Shown: positions 40,607-51,036, counted from the stretch's first letter. The stretch: 64,000 bases of DNA from Chitinophagales bacterium (GCA_017303335.1 JAFLBK010000004.1:248001-312000), one strand, 5' to 3'. Translations and numbers: made by a program. Notes: generated from the letters alone by a model not told the origin.

Positions 40607-43600
40607 ATGCGCTTTTTCATTGCACTGCTTTTATTGATCACCTGTTCGCTGAACGCATCGTCTCAGCAAAACGCTCCTGCTTCCGGCAACCCAGATGTAT
40701 ATGCTGTGGTGGTTGGTGTTTCCAGGTACCAGGATGCCGACATTCCCCAATTACAATTTGCCAACCGCGATGCCGTCATTTTTTCCGAATTCTTAATGTC
40801 GAAGGCCGGCGGGGCCGTACCCAAAGAAAATATCCGTTTACTTACAGATTCCGGCGCCACCCAGGCAGCAGTGTATACGGCTCTTTCGGGGCTGGCCAAA
40901 AAATGCAAGAAGGACGATCTTATTTTCTTCTATTTCTCCGGGCATGGCGACCTGGAAAATGTTACCCTGTTCAACAATGGTTACCTCATCTGTTATAATT
41001 CCCCGCCTGCCAATTATATCGGCCTGGCAGTAAGTATCCGGGATGTAAATGAACTGGCCAATTCCTTTTCAGTTAAAACAGGTGCTAACGTGGTGCTGAT
41101 CACCGATGCCTGCCATTCGGGCAACATGTCCGACAGCCGCTCGGCCGGCAATGTCCTGAGCGGCCAGCAACTGATAGACGCCAATGAAAAAGTGGTACGC
41201 ATTGCATCAAGCAAACCCGATGAGTTGTCGAATGAAAAGATCGATTGGGGCGGTGGCAGGGGAGTGTTCTCCTATTACCTGGTTAATGGTTTGAAAGGCC
41301 TGGCAGACAAAAGCCGCGATGGCATTGTAACGTTCGGCGAACTTAAAAAATTCCTGGAAAGTTCCCTGCAAAACGACCCCGTACTGAAAATGGAAAAAAA
41401 GGTTCAAACCCCGGTACTGAGCGGAAGGGAAGCCTTCCGGTTATCCACTGTGAACCCCGAAGACCTGCAGGCGGTGCGGCAGCAATCCGCTGTTGATTCA
41501 GTTTCCTTTGAACAGGTTCGGGTTGCTGCAGTACAAATTGAATCGGAAAACCAGCATAACCTCTCTCCGGAAGATTACTTTATTGCAGCGCTGAAAAAAG
41601 AAGACCTCGCGACCATGGTTGACCGTTTAAACCTGGATAAACTTGCGGCCGCCGAAATTCCCTTTGCCATGATCAATTGGGTGAAGGATAAACTGGGAGC
41701 CCGGGAATCCTGGGCAGCAACTCCATCCCAGGATATGAACATGACAAATGCCGCCGTGCAAATGGCGAAAACAGACAGCATGATGGCGGTAACCGGCAGG
41801 AAGCAATTGGCAGAGCTGGTCAGTATCCTTCAGCAAAACAGGGAATCCATGGAGCGATTGAATGAAAACCTGGTCATTGTTTTTGATGACAAGGCACAGG
41901 AAGTGATCAACCAGTATTTAAAGGGCGATGAGGCCGAACTGGAGCGGCGCAGGTATTATAACAGCAGCATAAGTAACTATGATGCCTATCCGAGAATATT
42001 ATCCGTTGCGTTGAAATTAACGCCTCCCAATGAATTCTTCTACAATATCCTGAAAGTGAAACTGCATTATTTTTCCGGCGTTGTACACCGGATGAAAATA
42101 CCAATAACGGAGAACCATGATTCGCTCATTAACCTGGCTTTTGCCGAACAGCAGCAAGCGCTGGAACTGGAAAAGCATGCCGCCTATATCTATAATGAGC
42201 TGGGGATACTGTACATGGCAAAAAAACAAACTGCCGAGGCAGAAAAATATTTCAGTAAAGCAACCACCTTGGCAACAAGATGGGCATTACCCTGGGCGAA
42301 CCTGAGTTACCTGTATGCCGTTACGGGGCGCTCTGAAACAGGATTCAATGCCTGTTATAAAGCCGATAGTCTGCAGCCGGGCCTTCCATGTGTAAGCAAT
42401 AATTTTGGATTATTGAATGAAAACAAAGGCAACCTGCTTTATGCAGAGGAATATTACCGCAGATCGATCGACCTCAATTCCAGGCATTACCTGCCTTTTG
42501 AAAGGCTGGGTTACCTGTACCTTAATTCGGCCAGGTATGCGCTGGCTGATTCTTTCTTTTATGAAGCCGAAAAAAGAAAGATGGGGCTGAATTTCCAGGC
42601 AGGTATGGAATCTCTTTACTGGAACGACCCCCTGGGTTACACGCGTGACGACTGGAGCTCCTGTGCTCTACCCGCGACGACAGCCGAAAATGACCTGATG
42701 GCCTTTTTCTATAAAGGCATGGCCGCCTACCGGAATAAAGACACAGCCGGCGCCATCCGGATGCTGAAAAAAGTGATCGGCATTGACCCGCAAAACCCCT
42801 TGGCGTTTCACTACCTGGGCAAACTGTTTTACGAACAAAAAAAATGGGAGGAAGCAGAACTGATGTTCAATTTTGCCATCCGGTTCAACCTGGATCCCGG
42901 TTCTTTCCCGAAGTATTGCGACTCCGTGGTTAAAGCGGCAAACTTTTCTTATCCCCACACCTGTTTCGAAAATTTCTTCCGGAAACATTATTACGATAAA
43001 ATCGAAGATTTCTACTTCATGGCCAATGTATATGAAACCTGGGGTCATTATGCAGCAGCAGAAACTATGTACGATTCCATCAGGATACTTCAACCCGGTA
43101 AGATCGGGGGGTATGTAAAGAGCTGGCGGCTGCTGGAAAAACTGGGACGGTATACCGAAGCGGAAAAACGGATTTACGAATTCAGGGCTTTTGATGCCGA
43201 AAGAACGGATAAAGAACTGAATGCCTTCTACCGGAGGGCCATTGATAAATTCCCGGCCGATAACCATGACTGGGTCTACCGGCTGGGCCTTTTACTCTAT
43301 AACAGGGCAAAAGCTCCCGATCCTGATAAATACCTGGATCGTATTGTATGGTTCCCGAAATTGAATAAAGAAGTATTCGTTGATACTGCTGTTTTGATCC
43401 TGATCAATAGCTCGAAGGATTATGAAGTGACAGATTTTTCAGACATTACCTACAGGGAAGAGTTTAAGGAGTTAAGATTAAATAAGGAAAAGGAAAGTCT
43501 TCTACTGTACGATGCACAGCGTATTGTAATACCGGGCACGCAGGAAGAGATCATGCTGGCGAAAGACATACTGATGCCCCGTAAGGATGGAATATTCTAT

Positions 43601-44281
43601 CTGCAGAAAGCCGCTGAATCCATTTCAGGAAAAGAGATACAGGCTGATATCCTGAATAAAGTGGGTGATATCTATGTATGGGCCGGATCAAACAAACAGG
43701 CATATCCCTATTATGCAAGATCGGTTGAATTAGCTCCCGGCAATGCCAATGCCCGCCTGCAACTGGTTGATGCCGGAGTGGTCATTCATCAGAATAAGGC
43801 TACGCTGGAGCAGCTTAATTACCTCTACAACAACGGCCAGATCAATTTTCCGAAAAGAATGCTGCTGGCCGAAATGTTTATGTATGCCGGGCAGTTTGAC
43901 CGGTCAAAGAAAATACTGGATGAAGCCGGGCAGATTCATCCGTATCGCCTCGGTGAGTTTACGGAACTAAATGGCCGGCTGAACCTGCTTGCGGGTAAGC
44001 CGGATGCAGCGATCGGCTTGTACAAACAATATATAACAGAGATAAACGCGGATGCTGCCGATTCATATTATACCATCGCACGCCTGTATGCCGGTAAGCA
44101 AAACAGCAACGAAGCATTTGTTTGGCTGAAGAAAGCGATCAGCAATGGATTCAGTTACTCCTACATATTTGAACTGGATCCCCTGATGAACGAGTTGCGC
44201 AAAAAGCCTGAATGGGAAAAGCTGGTGGCAAAACCAAAGAAAACAAAATTGAAACAAAAAGGGGTTCTGTTTGATTACTGA
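40607..44281 (+). CDS. exported caspase-fold protease with TPR array (paralogue 1)
   Basis: A 1224-residue protein. Signal peptide FFIALLLLITCSLNASSQ. A peptidase C14 (caspase/metacaspase-like) domain covers about 25-270, with catalytic H113 in FYFSGHGDLE and C169 in LITDACHSGNM; both are intact. Residues about 290-480 are helical and charged, and the rest is a long chain of TPR helices (for example AAYIYNELGILYMAKKQTAE). It closely resembles the next gene in order, motif and length, so the two arose by tandem duplication. Caspase-like bacterial proteins process peptide bonds after acidic or basic residues. The signal peptide places it in the periplasm or beyond, unlike cytoplasmic defence caspases. 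Confidence 0.9.
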   Translation: MRFFIALLLLITCSLNASSQQNAPASGNPDVYAVVVGVSRYQDADIPQLQFANRDAVIFSEFLMSKAGGAVPKENIRLLTDSGATQAAVYTALSGLAKKCKKDDLIFFYFSGHGDLENVTLFNNGYLICYNSPPANYIGLAVSIRDVNELANSFSVKTGANVVLITDACHSGNMSDSRSAGNVLSGQQLIDANEKVVRIASSKPDELSNEKIDWGGGRGVFSYYLVNGLKGLADKSRDGIVTFGELKKFLESSLQNDPVLKMEKKVQTPVLSGREAFRLSTVNPEDLQAVRQQSAVDSVSFEQVRVAAVQIESENQHNLSPEDYFIAALKKEDLATMVDRLNLDKLAAAEIPFAMINWVKDKLGARESWAATPSQDMNMTNAAVQMAKTDSMMAVTGRKQLAELVSILQQNRESMERLNENLVIVFDDKAQEVINQYLKGDEAELERRRYYNSSISNYDAYPRILSVALKLTPPNEFFYNILKVKLHYFSGVVHRMKIPITENHDSLINLAFAEQQQALELEKHAAYIYNELGILYMAKKQTAEAEKYFSKATTLATRWALPWANLSYLYAVTGRSETGFNACYKADSLQPGLPCVSNNFGLLNENKGNLLYAEEYYRRSIDLNSRHYLPFERLGYLYLNSARYALADSFFYEAEKRKMGLNFQAGMESLYWNDPLGYTRDDWSSCALPATTAENDLMAFFYKGMAAYRNKDTAGAIRMLKKVIGIDPQNPLAFHYLGKLFYEQKKWEEAELMFNFAIRFNLDPGSFPKYCDSVVKAANFSYPHTCFENFFRKHYYDKIEDFYFMANVYETWGHYAAAETMYDSIRILQPGKIGGYVKSWRLLEKLGRYTEAEKRIYEFRAFDAERTDKELNAFYRRAIDKFPADNHDWVYRLGLLLYNRAKAPDPDKYLDRIVWFPKLNKEVFVDTAVLILINSSKDYEVTDFSDITYREEFKELRLNKEKESLLLYDAQRIVIPGTQEEIMLAKDILMPRKDGIFYLQKAAESISGKEIQADILNKVGDIYVWAGSNKQAYPYYARSVELAPGNANARLQLVDAGVVIHQNKATLEQLNYLYNNGQINFPKRMLLAEMFMYAGQFDRSKKILDEAGQIHPYRLGEFTELNGRLNLLAGKPDAAIGLYKQYITEINADAADSYYTIARLYAGKQNSNEAFVWLKKAISNGFSYSYIFELDPLMNELRKKPEWEKLVAKPKKTKLKQKGVLFDY

Positions 44282-44392
44282 TGATGTTCGCCGGCTTTTT
44301 ATAACAGCATAACAGGCAGTGCAGCGAATAACCGGTAATGGGTGTTGTCCATGAATGTTTTTAGTATATTGTATGATATAGGGCCAAAACGA

Positions 44393-47300
44393 ATGAAGTA
44401 TACACTGCTGCTCCTGTTCACTGTATTACTGGGTGCCTCCGCGTCATCGCAAACAGCTTCAACCGGGAACGGGAACGTGTATGCCGTTGTGATCGGCGTT
44501 TCCAATTACCAGGACCCCGATGTACCCCGGCTGCAGTTCGCCAACCGCGATGCCGGCATCTTTGCCGAATTCCTGCAATCCAGGGCCGGCGGTTCGGTTC
44601 CCAAAGCGAATATCCGCCTGCTCATCGACTCCAGCGCAACGGTAAGCGCCGTGCACATGGCCATCCGCTGGCTCACACGTACCTGTAAAAAAAATGACCT
44701 GGTGTTCTTCTACTTCTCCGGCCATGGCGACCTGGAAAGCATGAGCATGTTCAACAACGCCTACCTGATCTGCTACAATACACCCATCGAAAGCTATGTG
44801 GGCATGTCGCTCAGCGTAACCTTCCTCAACGAGATCGCCAATACCTTATCGGCGCAAACCGAAGCAAAAGTGGTGTTGATCACCGATGCCTGCCATTCCG
44901 GTAAGATGGCCGGCCGGGAAAATGTTAATGCCCTGGTAGGACAACAACTCCTGAATGCTAAAGAAAAAGAGATCCGCATCGCTTCCAGCCAGGCCGACCA
45001 GTTATCGAATGAGAACGTAGAGTGGGGTGGAGGCCGCGGCGTTTTTTCCTATTACCTGCTCAATGGATTGAAAGGACTGGCCGATGACAGCAAAGACGGA
45101 ATTGTAACGCTGGGAGAGATCAAAAACTACCTGCAGCGTTCCATGAGCAACGATCCCCTACTGAAGCAGGAGGGAAAAGTACAAACACCCGTATTCAAGG
45201 GCATCGATAATTTTACACTGGCGCGGGTGGATACCGTGGAGGCGATGAGAGTAAAGGCACAGGCCGTTTCCGACTCCATAGAAGTGGCCGCCGGTATGGC
45301 AGCGCCCATGCCCCAATCCGATATCGGCGGTATGATGCCCGATGACTATTTTATATCGTTGCTGAAGCAAACAGGACTGGAAGCAATGGTAGACAGTCTG
45401 AAGCTCCAGGATATTCCGGCTGGCGATATACCTTCCGCACTTATTAACCGGCTGCGGGATAGCCTGGAAAACCAGGCAGGCGTTGCAAAGCTGAATGAGC
45501 TCCTGGCTGAACTGAAGGGTAATGCCGATGCGGTCAACCGGGTAAATGAGCTGCTGGTAATGGCCTTCGATGATAAGGTACAGGAAGTGATCAACAACTA
45601 CCTGAAGGGCGATGAAGCTGAACTGGAACGCCGCCGGTATTACAACATCAAAAACAACGGCTACGATGTATACCCCCGCATGCTGGCCGTAGCCTTGAAA
45701 CTCACCGATTCTTCGAGCTTCTACTATAATATCCTGAAGGTGAAACTGCATTATTTCACCGGCGTTACCCTGCGCCTGAAAGTGCCGGTCAGCAAAGACC
45801 CTTCGTCTTTGATCGATAAAGCCCTGGCCGAGCAACTGAAAGCGCTGGCACTCGAAAAAAAAGCGCCCTACATCTACAACGAACTGGGCATCCTGTACAT
45901 GCTGAAGAAGCAATACGCGAAGTCGGAAGCCAATTACCTGGAAGCAACCAAACGCAACGATTCCTGGGCCATTCCCTGGGCGAATCTCGGCGGACTGTAT
46001 GCGCTGACGGGTGAATACGCGAAAGGTTTTGCGGCCAACCAGCGATCAGACAGCTTGCAGCCCGATCTGCAGAACAATATGGTGAACCGTGGCTTGCTGA
46101 ATGAATTCACGAAGAACATTCTCTTTGCCGAAGAAGATTACCGGCTGGCCATCGAACTCAACGAACGGCATTTTCTGCCCTTCGAACGCCTGGGATACGT
46201 ATACCTGAACATGACCGATTACGCGGTTGCCGATTCTTTTTTCTACGAGGCCGATCTCCGCAAAAAAGGTTACCACTTCGATGGCAATGCCTGGTCGGTA
46301 ATCTCCGGAACGATCGTGATGCCACCCATGCCCTATATTTCCTGTCCCCTCGATACCAGCATCCTCGATCCATCCGACTTCATGGCCTTTTTCTATTGGG
46401 GAATGGAAGAATATAAAAAGAAGAATTATGCAAACGCTATCCGGGTCTTCAAGAAAGTCATCGACGTTGACCCGGAGAACCCGCTTGTATTTCATTACAT
46501 CGGCAAATGTTATTACGACCAGCGGAAATGGGAAGAATCGGAGGTCTATTTCCGGTTCGCGATGGACTACTACCTGCCGGATAGCCTGTTCCGTCAATAC
46601 GTGGATTCGGCCATCCGGAGTAAAAAATACCCGTACGAACACGATTGTTTCGAGAAATTCTTCCAGCGGAGTCAGTACCAGCGAAAAGAAGATCTCTTTT
46701 TCATGGCCAGTGTATATGAATCCTGGAATCATTTCGAAGAGGCCGGAGCCTGCTACCAGAAACTGGTAGAAACAGAACCGGCAGAGTTCGGGGGCTATAT
46801 AAAATTCTGGCAATTGAACGAACGGCTTGGGCGTTACCTGCAGGCCGAAAACCTGATCCGGTCCTATTCCTCCCGGGATGCAGACCTGGTTTATCGTGAA
46901 CTGAACGCATTCTACCGCCGGATGACGGACCGGTACCCGGATAACGGGGAATGGCATTATAAACTGGGTTTGCTGCTGCACAGTCGATCCGGACAACCCT
47001 CGATGTACAGGTACCTGGATACGATAATCTGGTTTCCCAAAATGAATGACGAGGTTTTCATCAACCGGGATATATACTATCAGTTGGGAAAAACAGATGA
47101 TCTGAAATTCGACCGGCGAGGCACCGGTATCCCCGACCAGGTGAACAGGATGCAGATCATGCGACACAGCGAAACATCATACACAATACCCGGCACGCAT
47201 GAATATTGCAGCCTGGCCGATGACGTGTATACGCCCCGCATCGATGGCATCAGCTACCTCGAACGTGCAGCCTCGTTGCTTACAGAAAAGCCCTTGCTCG

Positions 47301-47956
47301 CCGAGGTCAATTACAAGATAGGAGAGATCTTTACCTGGGCCGGATCAAAAAGACAGGCATTTCCCTTTTTCAAAAATTCACTTTCCTTCGACACGGACAA
47401 CGCCAACATACGCATGAAGATCATCGAATCCGGAACGCCGATCTACCGCAACAGGGAAGTACTGGAGCAACTAAGCTACCTGTACGACAGCAGCCAGATC
47501 AATCTTACCAACCGGCTCCAGTACGCCACCTTTGCCATGTATCACAACGAGTTTGATAAAGCAAGAAAACTGATCGAAGAGGCAGACAACATGTACCCCT
47601 ATGTGCTGGAAGAAGCCTACGACCTGCTGGGGCGACTGAACATGCTCGAAGGCAAATACAAGGAAGCGCTGCGGCAATATAAACAGTATCTCGAGCAGGT
47701 TCCCGATGACCTGTATACCACGTATTCCATCGCCAGGCTTTATGCCAGGCTGGGTAAGAAGACCGAAGCCTGGAAATGGCTCGATAAAGCCATTGAACAG
47801 GGATTTAATTACCGCTTCGTGCTGATCACCGACGCCGCCCTGGAGGGATTGCGGAAATCGGCTAAATGGAATTCAATGATCGGTAAACTCAAACCAAAAG
47901 AATGGAACCGCCGGATACCGTTTACGAATGAACCCAATCAAGGCCCGGTAAACTGA
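44393..47956 (+). CDS. exported caspase-fold protease with TPR array (paralogue 2)
   Basis: An 1187-residue paralogue of the preceding gene. Signal peptide KYTLLLLFTVLLGASASSQ. The caspase dyad is intact: H111 in FYFSGHGDLES and C167 in LITDACHSGKM. The TPR part contains KAPYIYNELGILYMLKKQ, matching the sister protein. The frame is open from 44342, but the start at 44393 is preferred because both paralogues have the same leader, ccaaaacga, right before the ATG. The spacing between the genes is 111 bp, so each may have its own promoter. Confidence 0.9.
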   Translation: MKYTLLLLFTVLLGASASSQTASTGNGNVYAVVIGVSNYQDPDVPRLQFANRDAGIFAEFLQSRAGGSVPKANIRLLIDSSATVSAVHMAIRWLTRTCKKNDLVFFYFSGHGDLESMSMFNNAYLICYNTPIESYVGMSLSVTFLNEIANTLSAQTEAKVVLITDACHSGKMAGRENVNALVGQQLLNAKEKEIRIASSQADQLSNENVEWGGGRGVFSYYLLNGLKGLADDSKDGIVTLGEIKNYLQRSMSNDPLLKQEGKVQTPVFKGIDNFTLARVDTVEAMRVKAQAVSDSIEVAAGMAAPMPQSDIGGMMPDDYFISLLKQTGLEAMVDSLKLQDIPAGDIPSALINRLRDSLENQAGVAKLNELLAELKGNADAVNRVNELLVMAFDDKVQEVINNYLKGDEAELERRRYYNIKNNGYDVYPRMLAVALKLTDSSSFYYNILKVKLHYFTGVTLRLKVPVSKDPSSLIDKALAEQLKALALEKKAPYIYNELGILYMLKKQYAKSEANYLEATKRNDSWAIPWANLGGLYALTGEYAKGFAANQRSDSLQPDLQNNMVNRGLLNEFTKNILFAEEDYRLAIELNERHFLPFERLGYVYLNMTDYAVADSFFYEADLRKKGYHFDGNAWSVISGTIVMPPMPYISCPLDTSILDPSDFMAFFYWGMEEYKKKNYANAIRVFKKVIDVDPENPLVFHYIGKCYYDQRKWEESEVYFRFAMDYYLPDSLFRQYVDSAIRSKKYPYEHDCFEKFFQRSQYQRKEDLFFMASVYESWNHFEEAGACYQKLVETEPAEFGGYIKFWQLNERLGRYLQAENLIRSYSSRDADLVYRELNAFYRRMTDRYPDNGEWHYKLGLLLHSRSGQPSMYRYLDTIIWFPKMNDEVFINRDIYYQLGKTDDLKFDRRGTGIPDQVNRMQIMRHSETSYTIPGTHEYCSLADDVYTPRIDGISYLERAASLLTEKPLLAEVNYKIGEIFTWAGSKRQAFPFFKNSLSFDTDNANIRMKIIESGTPIYRNREVLEQLSYLYDSSQINLTNRLQYATFAMYHNEFDKARKLIEEADNMYPYVLEEAYDLLGRLNMLEGKYKEALRQYKQYLEQVPDDLYTTYSIARLYARLGKKTEAWKWLDKAIEQGFNYRFVLITDAALEGLRKSAKWNSMIGKLKPKEWNRRIPFTNEPNQGPVN

Positions 47957-47961
47957 CCGCA

Positions 47962-49293
47962 TCACTGGGCCGCTTTTTCAAAATAGGGGATCTGCGTGCA
48001 TTTGGCGTTGGCATTGGCAGGCGTAGCGCACTCCACCCGCATGGCCAGCTTCCGGGTCTTTCCACCCGTTTCTTCCATGATCTTATCCCAATTGGCATTG
48101 CTGTTCAAAAAACTCAACTGCCCTTCGATGCTGTTTAAAAAATTATAGGAGAAAAATCCACCGAAGTCGTCGTTGCAGATCGAGCGTTGCCCGGGATTGG
48201 CGCCGGTAGCAAGGATCGAGAGGCGCTTTGCATTCAGGAAAAGATCGGCCCCGTTCTTCAGGCTTCCGTTCAGCCCGAATCCCTTGGTGGCCGAAGGCGC
48301 TTTGGCCTTTACGCTGTACGTACGGCTCATGTCGTTGCAGCAATCGGCCCATACCAGTTTAAAGCGGGCCTTCATACCCGAAATGGATTGGAATATGTCG
48401 GCCAGGCTTTTCGAATTGAGGTTATTGGGATTTTCGTCGTAGTTAGGACGAAGATCGATATACGGCGGGCGGCGGTTATCATCTTTCTGCCGGAATCCAT
48501 GCCCGGTGTAGTAGAATACGATGATATCGTTCGGACCCACATTGCTGAGTTTGGCAATGGCCGCATCCACCTGTGCAACCGAATAACGCTTGCCGGCGAT
48601 TGTATCAAACACGAAACGTATCCCCAGGAAATCTTTGAGCTCCTGGAAGAACTTGATGGCCCGGCGCATGTCTTTGGCGCAGGCACTGCCGATATGATCA
48701 TCAAAGGTGTTGGCCACTACCAGCAGGTGCAGGGTGGTGTTGGGATCGATCACCACAAAATCGCGGGTGGAGGCAAAGTAACCGGCATAAAAGGAATCGG
48801 ATGGCCGGAAATACATGCTCACTGTTTCTTTGCTGATATCTTTTTTGGCCAGCGATTCGGCGCTGGTGAACGCGGTTACCGGTTGCTGGCAATTGCCGAT
48901 GTCGTTGCTGTAGCCAGCCGGTTCAAAGTAGCCCGACTCCTTATTCATCCGGAAGCAGAGATAGGCAGGGAAGGATATAGTGTTATCGGTACCCGATAAT
49001 ACCTGCACTTTTTGCATGCGCAGATACAGTATGTCGGAAGAAGCGCAACCGGGCATTTTGTCGATGGGTTCTTCCGTTGCGGTAAAATCAACCAGGGTAC
49101 TGTCGCTGTTACCCGGGGCATTGAACCGCACACGTACCTGTGCATTGCCATTGCCGTTATCGACAAAGAAAGCCGTGCAGGGAACTTCTCCGCCGCCGGC
49201 TTGTAAGGGGAACGAAAACCGGTAAATGACCTGGGCCGAAGGGCTGAAAGGGGCCGCTGAAAAGAGGATGAAAAAAAGCAATAGTTTCTGCAT
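47962..49293 (-). CDS. exported caspase-family protein (third member)
   Basis: A 443-residue exported protein convergent with paralogue 2. Signal peptide FFILFSAAPFSPSAQ. An N-terminal beta-rich domain (about 20-170) is followed by a caspase-like domain with H265 in IVFYYTGHGFRQ and adjacent cysteines C318/C319 in WADCCNDM; the second domain half is not as canonical as in the two paralogues. It lacks a TPR tail. Its stop lies 5 bp from the end of paralogue 2. Three caspase folds next to each other suggest one system, but direct evidence is lacking. Confidence 0.85.
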   Translation of the reverse strand: MQKLLLFFILFSAAPFSPSAQVIYRFSFPLQAGGGEVPCTAFFVDNGNGNAQVRVRFNAPGNSDSTLVDFTATEEPIDKMPGCASSDILYLRMQKVQVLSGTDNTISFPAYLCFRMNKESGYFEPAGYSNDIGNCQQPVTAFTSAESLAKKDISKETVSMYFRPSDSFYAGYFASTRDFVVIDPNTTLHLLVVANTFDDHIGSACAKDMRRAIKFFQELKDFLGIRFVFDTIAGKRYSVAQVDAAIAKLSNVGPNDIIVFYYTGHGFRQKDDNRRPPYIDLRPNYDENPNNLNSKSLADIFQSISGMKARFKLVWADCCNDMSRTYSVKAKAPSATKGFGLNGSLKNGADLFLNAKRLSILATGANPGQRSICNDDFGGFFSYNFLNSIEGQLSFLNSNANWDKIMEETGGKTRKLAMRVECATPANANAKCTQIPYFEKAAQ

Positions 49294-49389
49294 GAGTGGG
49301 TGTTGAGCGATGAATAATGGATCCCTTCGCCGCCTGCCTATTTGAATGTTGGAAAAAAAATAGTAACCTTATGTCTTAAAACTACTAAA

Positions 49390-49629
49390 ATGATCAAGCA
49401 AAACAAAACAAAACTGACGCTTATTGTCTTCGGAATCCTGTTTGCCGGAGTTATCATGACCGCCTGCAATAACGGCGCAGAATCAGAAAAAGCCGAAAAG
49501 AAAGATTCCGCAGCCGCCCCGGCACCCGCTGCTCCTGCGGTTACCCCACCGGATTCAACCAAAGCACCGGCAACCGGCGATACAGGCGCCCTGAAAGGCA
49601 ATCCAAAGCCCACTCCCGAGAAGCCTTAA
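49390..49629 (+). CDS. small lipoprotein
   Basis: A 79-residue lipoprotein with a lipobox in ILFAGVIMTACNN (Cys near 26), then a low-complexity Ala/Pro/Lys/Glu-rich tail (KAEKKDSAAAPAPAAP). It has no recognised domain. The tail looks like a flexible spacer anchored in a membrane. The start at 49390 follows an A-rich leader; a start further up (49342) is not supported. Confidence 0.65.
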   Translation: MIKQNKTKLTLIVFGILFAGVIMTACNNGAESEKAEKKDSAAAPAPAAPAVTPPDSTKAPATGDTGALKGNPKPTPEKP

Positions 49630-49644
49630 TAAAAAACATCCCTA

Positions 49645-51036
49645 TTATTGTTTCGGTTTTTTCGAAACAAATTTTACTTTTCTAAAACGAATTGATTCAT
49701 TCCGGTGAATCAATTTTTTTATGAGCCAACCCTCGATCCGGTGATGGGCGGGTATCAGGATGGCAGCGATGCTCACAAAGATGAGCATCTCCAGGACCGG
49801 TGTATGGTGCGTGAGTTCGGCTACAGTTGGATGCAGGAGCAACAACAGGTATTCGAACAGGATCAGCAGCGATAGAATACCCAGTACCTTGATGATCCGG
49901 GGATGTATGCGGATACGGCTCAGCAGGAGGGTAAGCAGGAAGAACCCCGGGATAAATATCCCGATGAACAGGTATTGCAATTGTTGTTTGCGTTCCTTGG
50001 CCGCGATCCGGTTGCGCTCGGCGATCTCGAGCTGCCGGAGATTTTCGTTACTCGACAGCAACTGGATCTTACGGATCTTTTCCTTGCTGTTGATCGAATC
50101 ATTCAGCTGCTGACCCTTGCTCAGGTACACGAAAGCGCTGTCGATATTCTTATTGTCTTTGTATAAGTCGGTAAGAAAACGGGTCGCGTCGAGTTGCCAG
50201 TTCAGGAAGCCGTCTGTTTCAGCGAGATCGAGCGAGCGGTGTGCGTAGAAGATTGCCGAATCTACAGAGCCGCCGGTTTTTTTGAAAAGATTGGCCAGTC
50301 CCAGGTAAGCCTCGCAAAGCACTTCATCGTTATTGCTCGTGCGCAGGTGCCCGATTGCTGAATAGTAATTCAGTTTCGCGAAATCATAATTCCCCATCTT
50401 GAGGTAGGTATGCCCGAGGCCTGTCATGGAATTACCGATAAAATCCTCGTTCTTCAGGCTGGTGGATACGATCAGCGATTTGTTGAAATAATCGAAGGCA
50501 GAATCCGGTTTGTTCATCCGGTCGTATACGTCGCCGAGGTTCATCAGGATATAATATTTCGAATCTTCCAGTTTGTATTGCTGTATCACCGAATCCGCCT
50601 TATAATAATAGAGCAGCGCATTTGGGTATTCTTCCTGGTAGCGGTAAATGATGCCGATATTCATCAGCACGGTGGCCAGGTCATCCGGGTTTGTTTCTTT
50701 TTCGGCGAGTTGCAGTTTCCTGAAATTGTATTCCAGCGCCCGTGAATAGTTACCCAGCTTCCGGAAGCTGGAAGCTAATACGCCCATGGCTTTGGATTGG
50801 CCGTCGCTGTATTTGATCTCTGTCGCCAGGTTCAGGGATTTCTGCGCATATACCAGGGCGGTGTCGGGACTGTAAACACTCATCACACTGGCCAGTCGCC
50901 ACATGAGCTTTACACGGTTCGTATCCTGCTTTTCGGCATTGAGCAGGTTCATCAGGCTATCGGCCTTTTGTTTCTGTGCCGACAGGCAATTGGATAGTAA
51001 TAAGGAGAGGAGAAAAAGAAAGCTGAGTCTGATCAT
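49645..51036 (-). CDS. TPR protein with coiled coil and C-terminal membrane helices
   Basis: A 463-residue protein with signal peptide (LSFLFLLSLLLSNCLSAQ), about six TPR repeats (residues 40-300; for example DLATVLMNIGIIYRYQEEY), a coiled-coil stretch (SKEKIRKIQLLSSNENLRQLEIAERNR) and three helices (YLFIGIFIPGFFLLTLLLS, VLGILSLLILFEYLLLLL, LEMLIFVSIAAILIPAH). This is the layout of the sensor half of hybrid TPR-kinases and TPR-LuxR proteins, but no kinase or DNA-binding domain follows; the tail is short and basic. Its role next to the caspase genes is unknown. Confidence 0.8.
   Translation of the reverse strand: MIRLSFLFLLSLLLSNCLSAQKQKADSLMNLLNAEKQDTNRVKLMWRLASVMSVYSPDTALVYAQKSLNLATEIKYSDGQSKAMGVLASSFRKLGNYSRALEYNFRKLQLAEKETNPDDLATVLMNIGIIYRYQEEYPNALLYYYKADSVIQQYKLEDSKYYILMNLGDVYDRMNKPDSAFDYFNKSLIVSTSLKNEDFIGNSMTGLGHTYLKMGNYDFAKLNYYSAIGHLRTSNNDEVLCEAYLGLANLFKKTGGSVDSAIFYAHRSLDLAETDGFLNWQLDATRFLTDLYKDNKNIDSAFVYLSKGQQLNDSINSKEKIRKIQLLSSNENLRQLEIAERNRIAAKERKQQLQYLFIGIFIPGFFLLTLLLSRIRIHPRIIKVLGILSLLILFEYLLLLLHPTVAELTHHTPVLEMLIFVSIAAILIPAHHRIEGWLIKKLIHRNESIRFRKVKFVSKKPKQ

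Noticed and set aside
46046..47167. A 373-codon minus-strand frame within the second caspase-TPR gene
   Set aside because: It lies entirely inside a continuous paralogous coding region on the other strand and shows no domain.
40607..47956. A single gene broken by a frameshift
   Set aside because: Both halves have their own signal peptide, full caspase domain and TPR array, so they are complete tandem paralogues.
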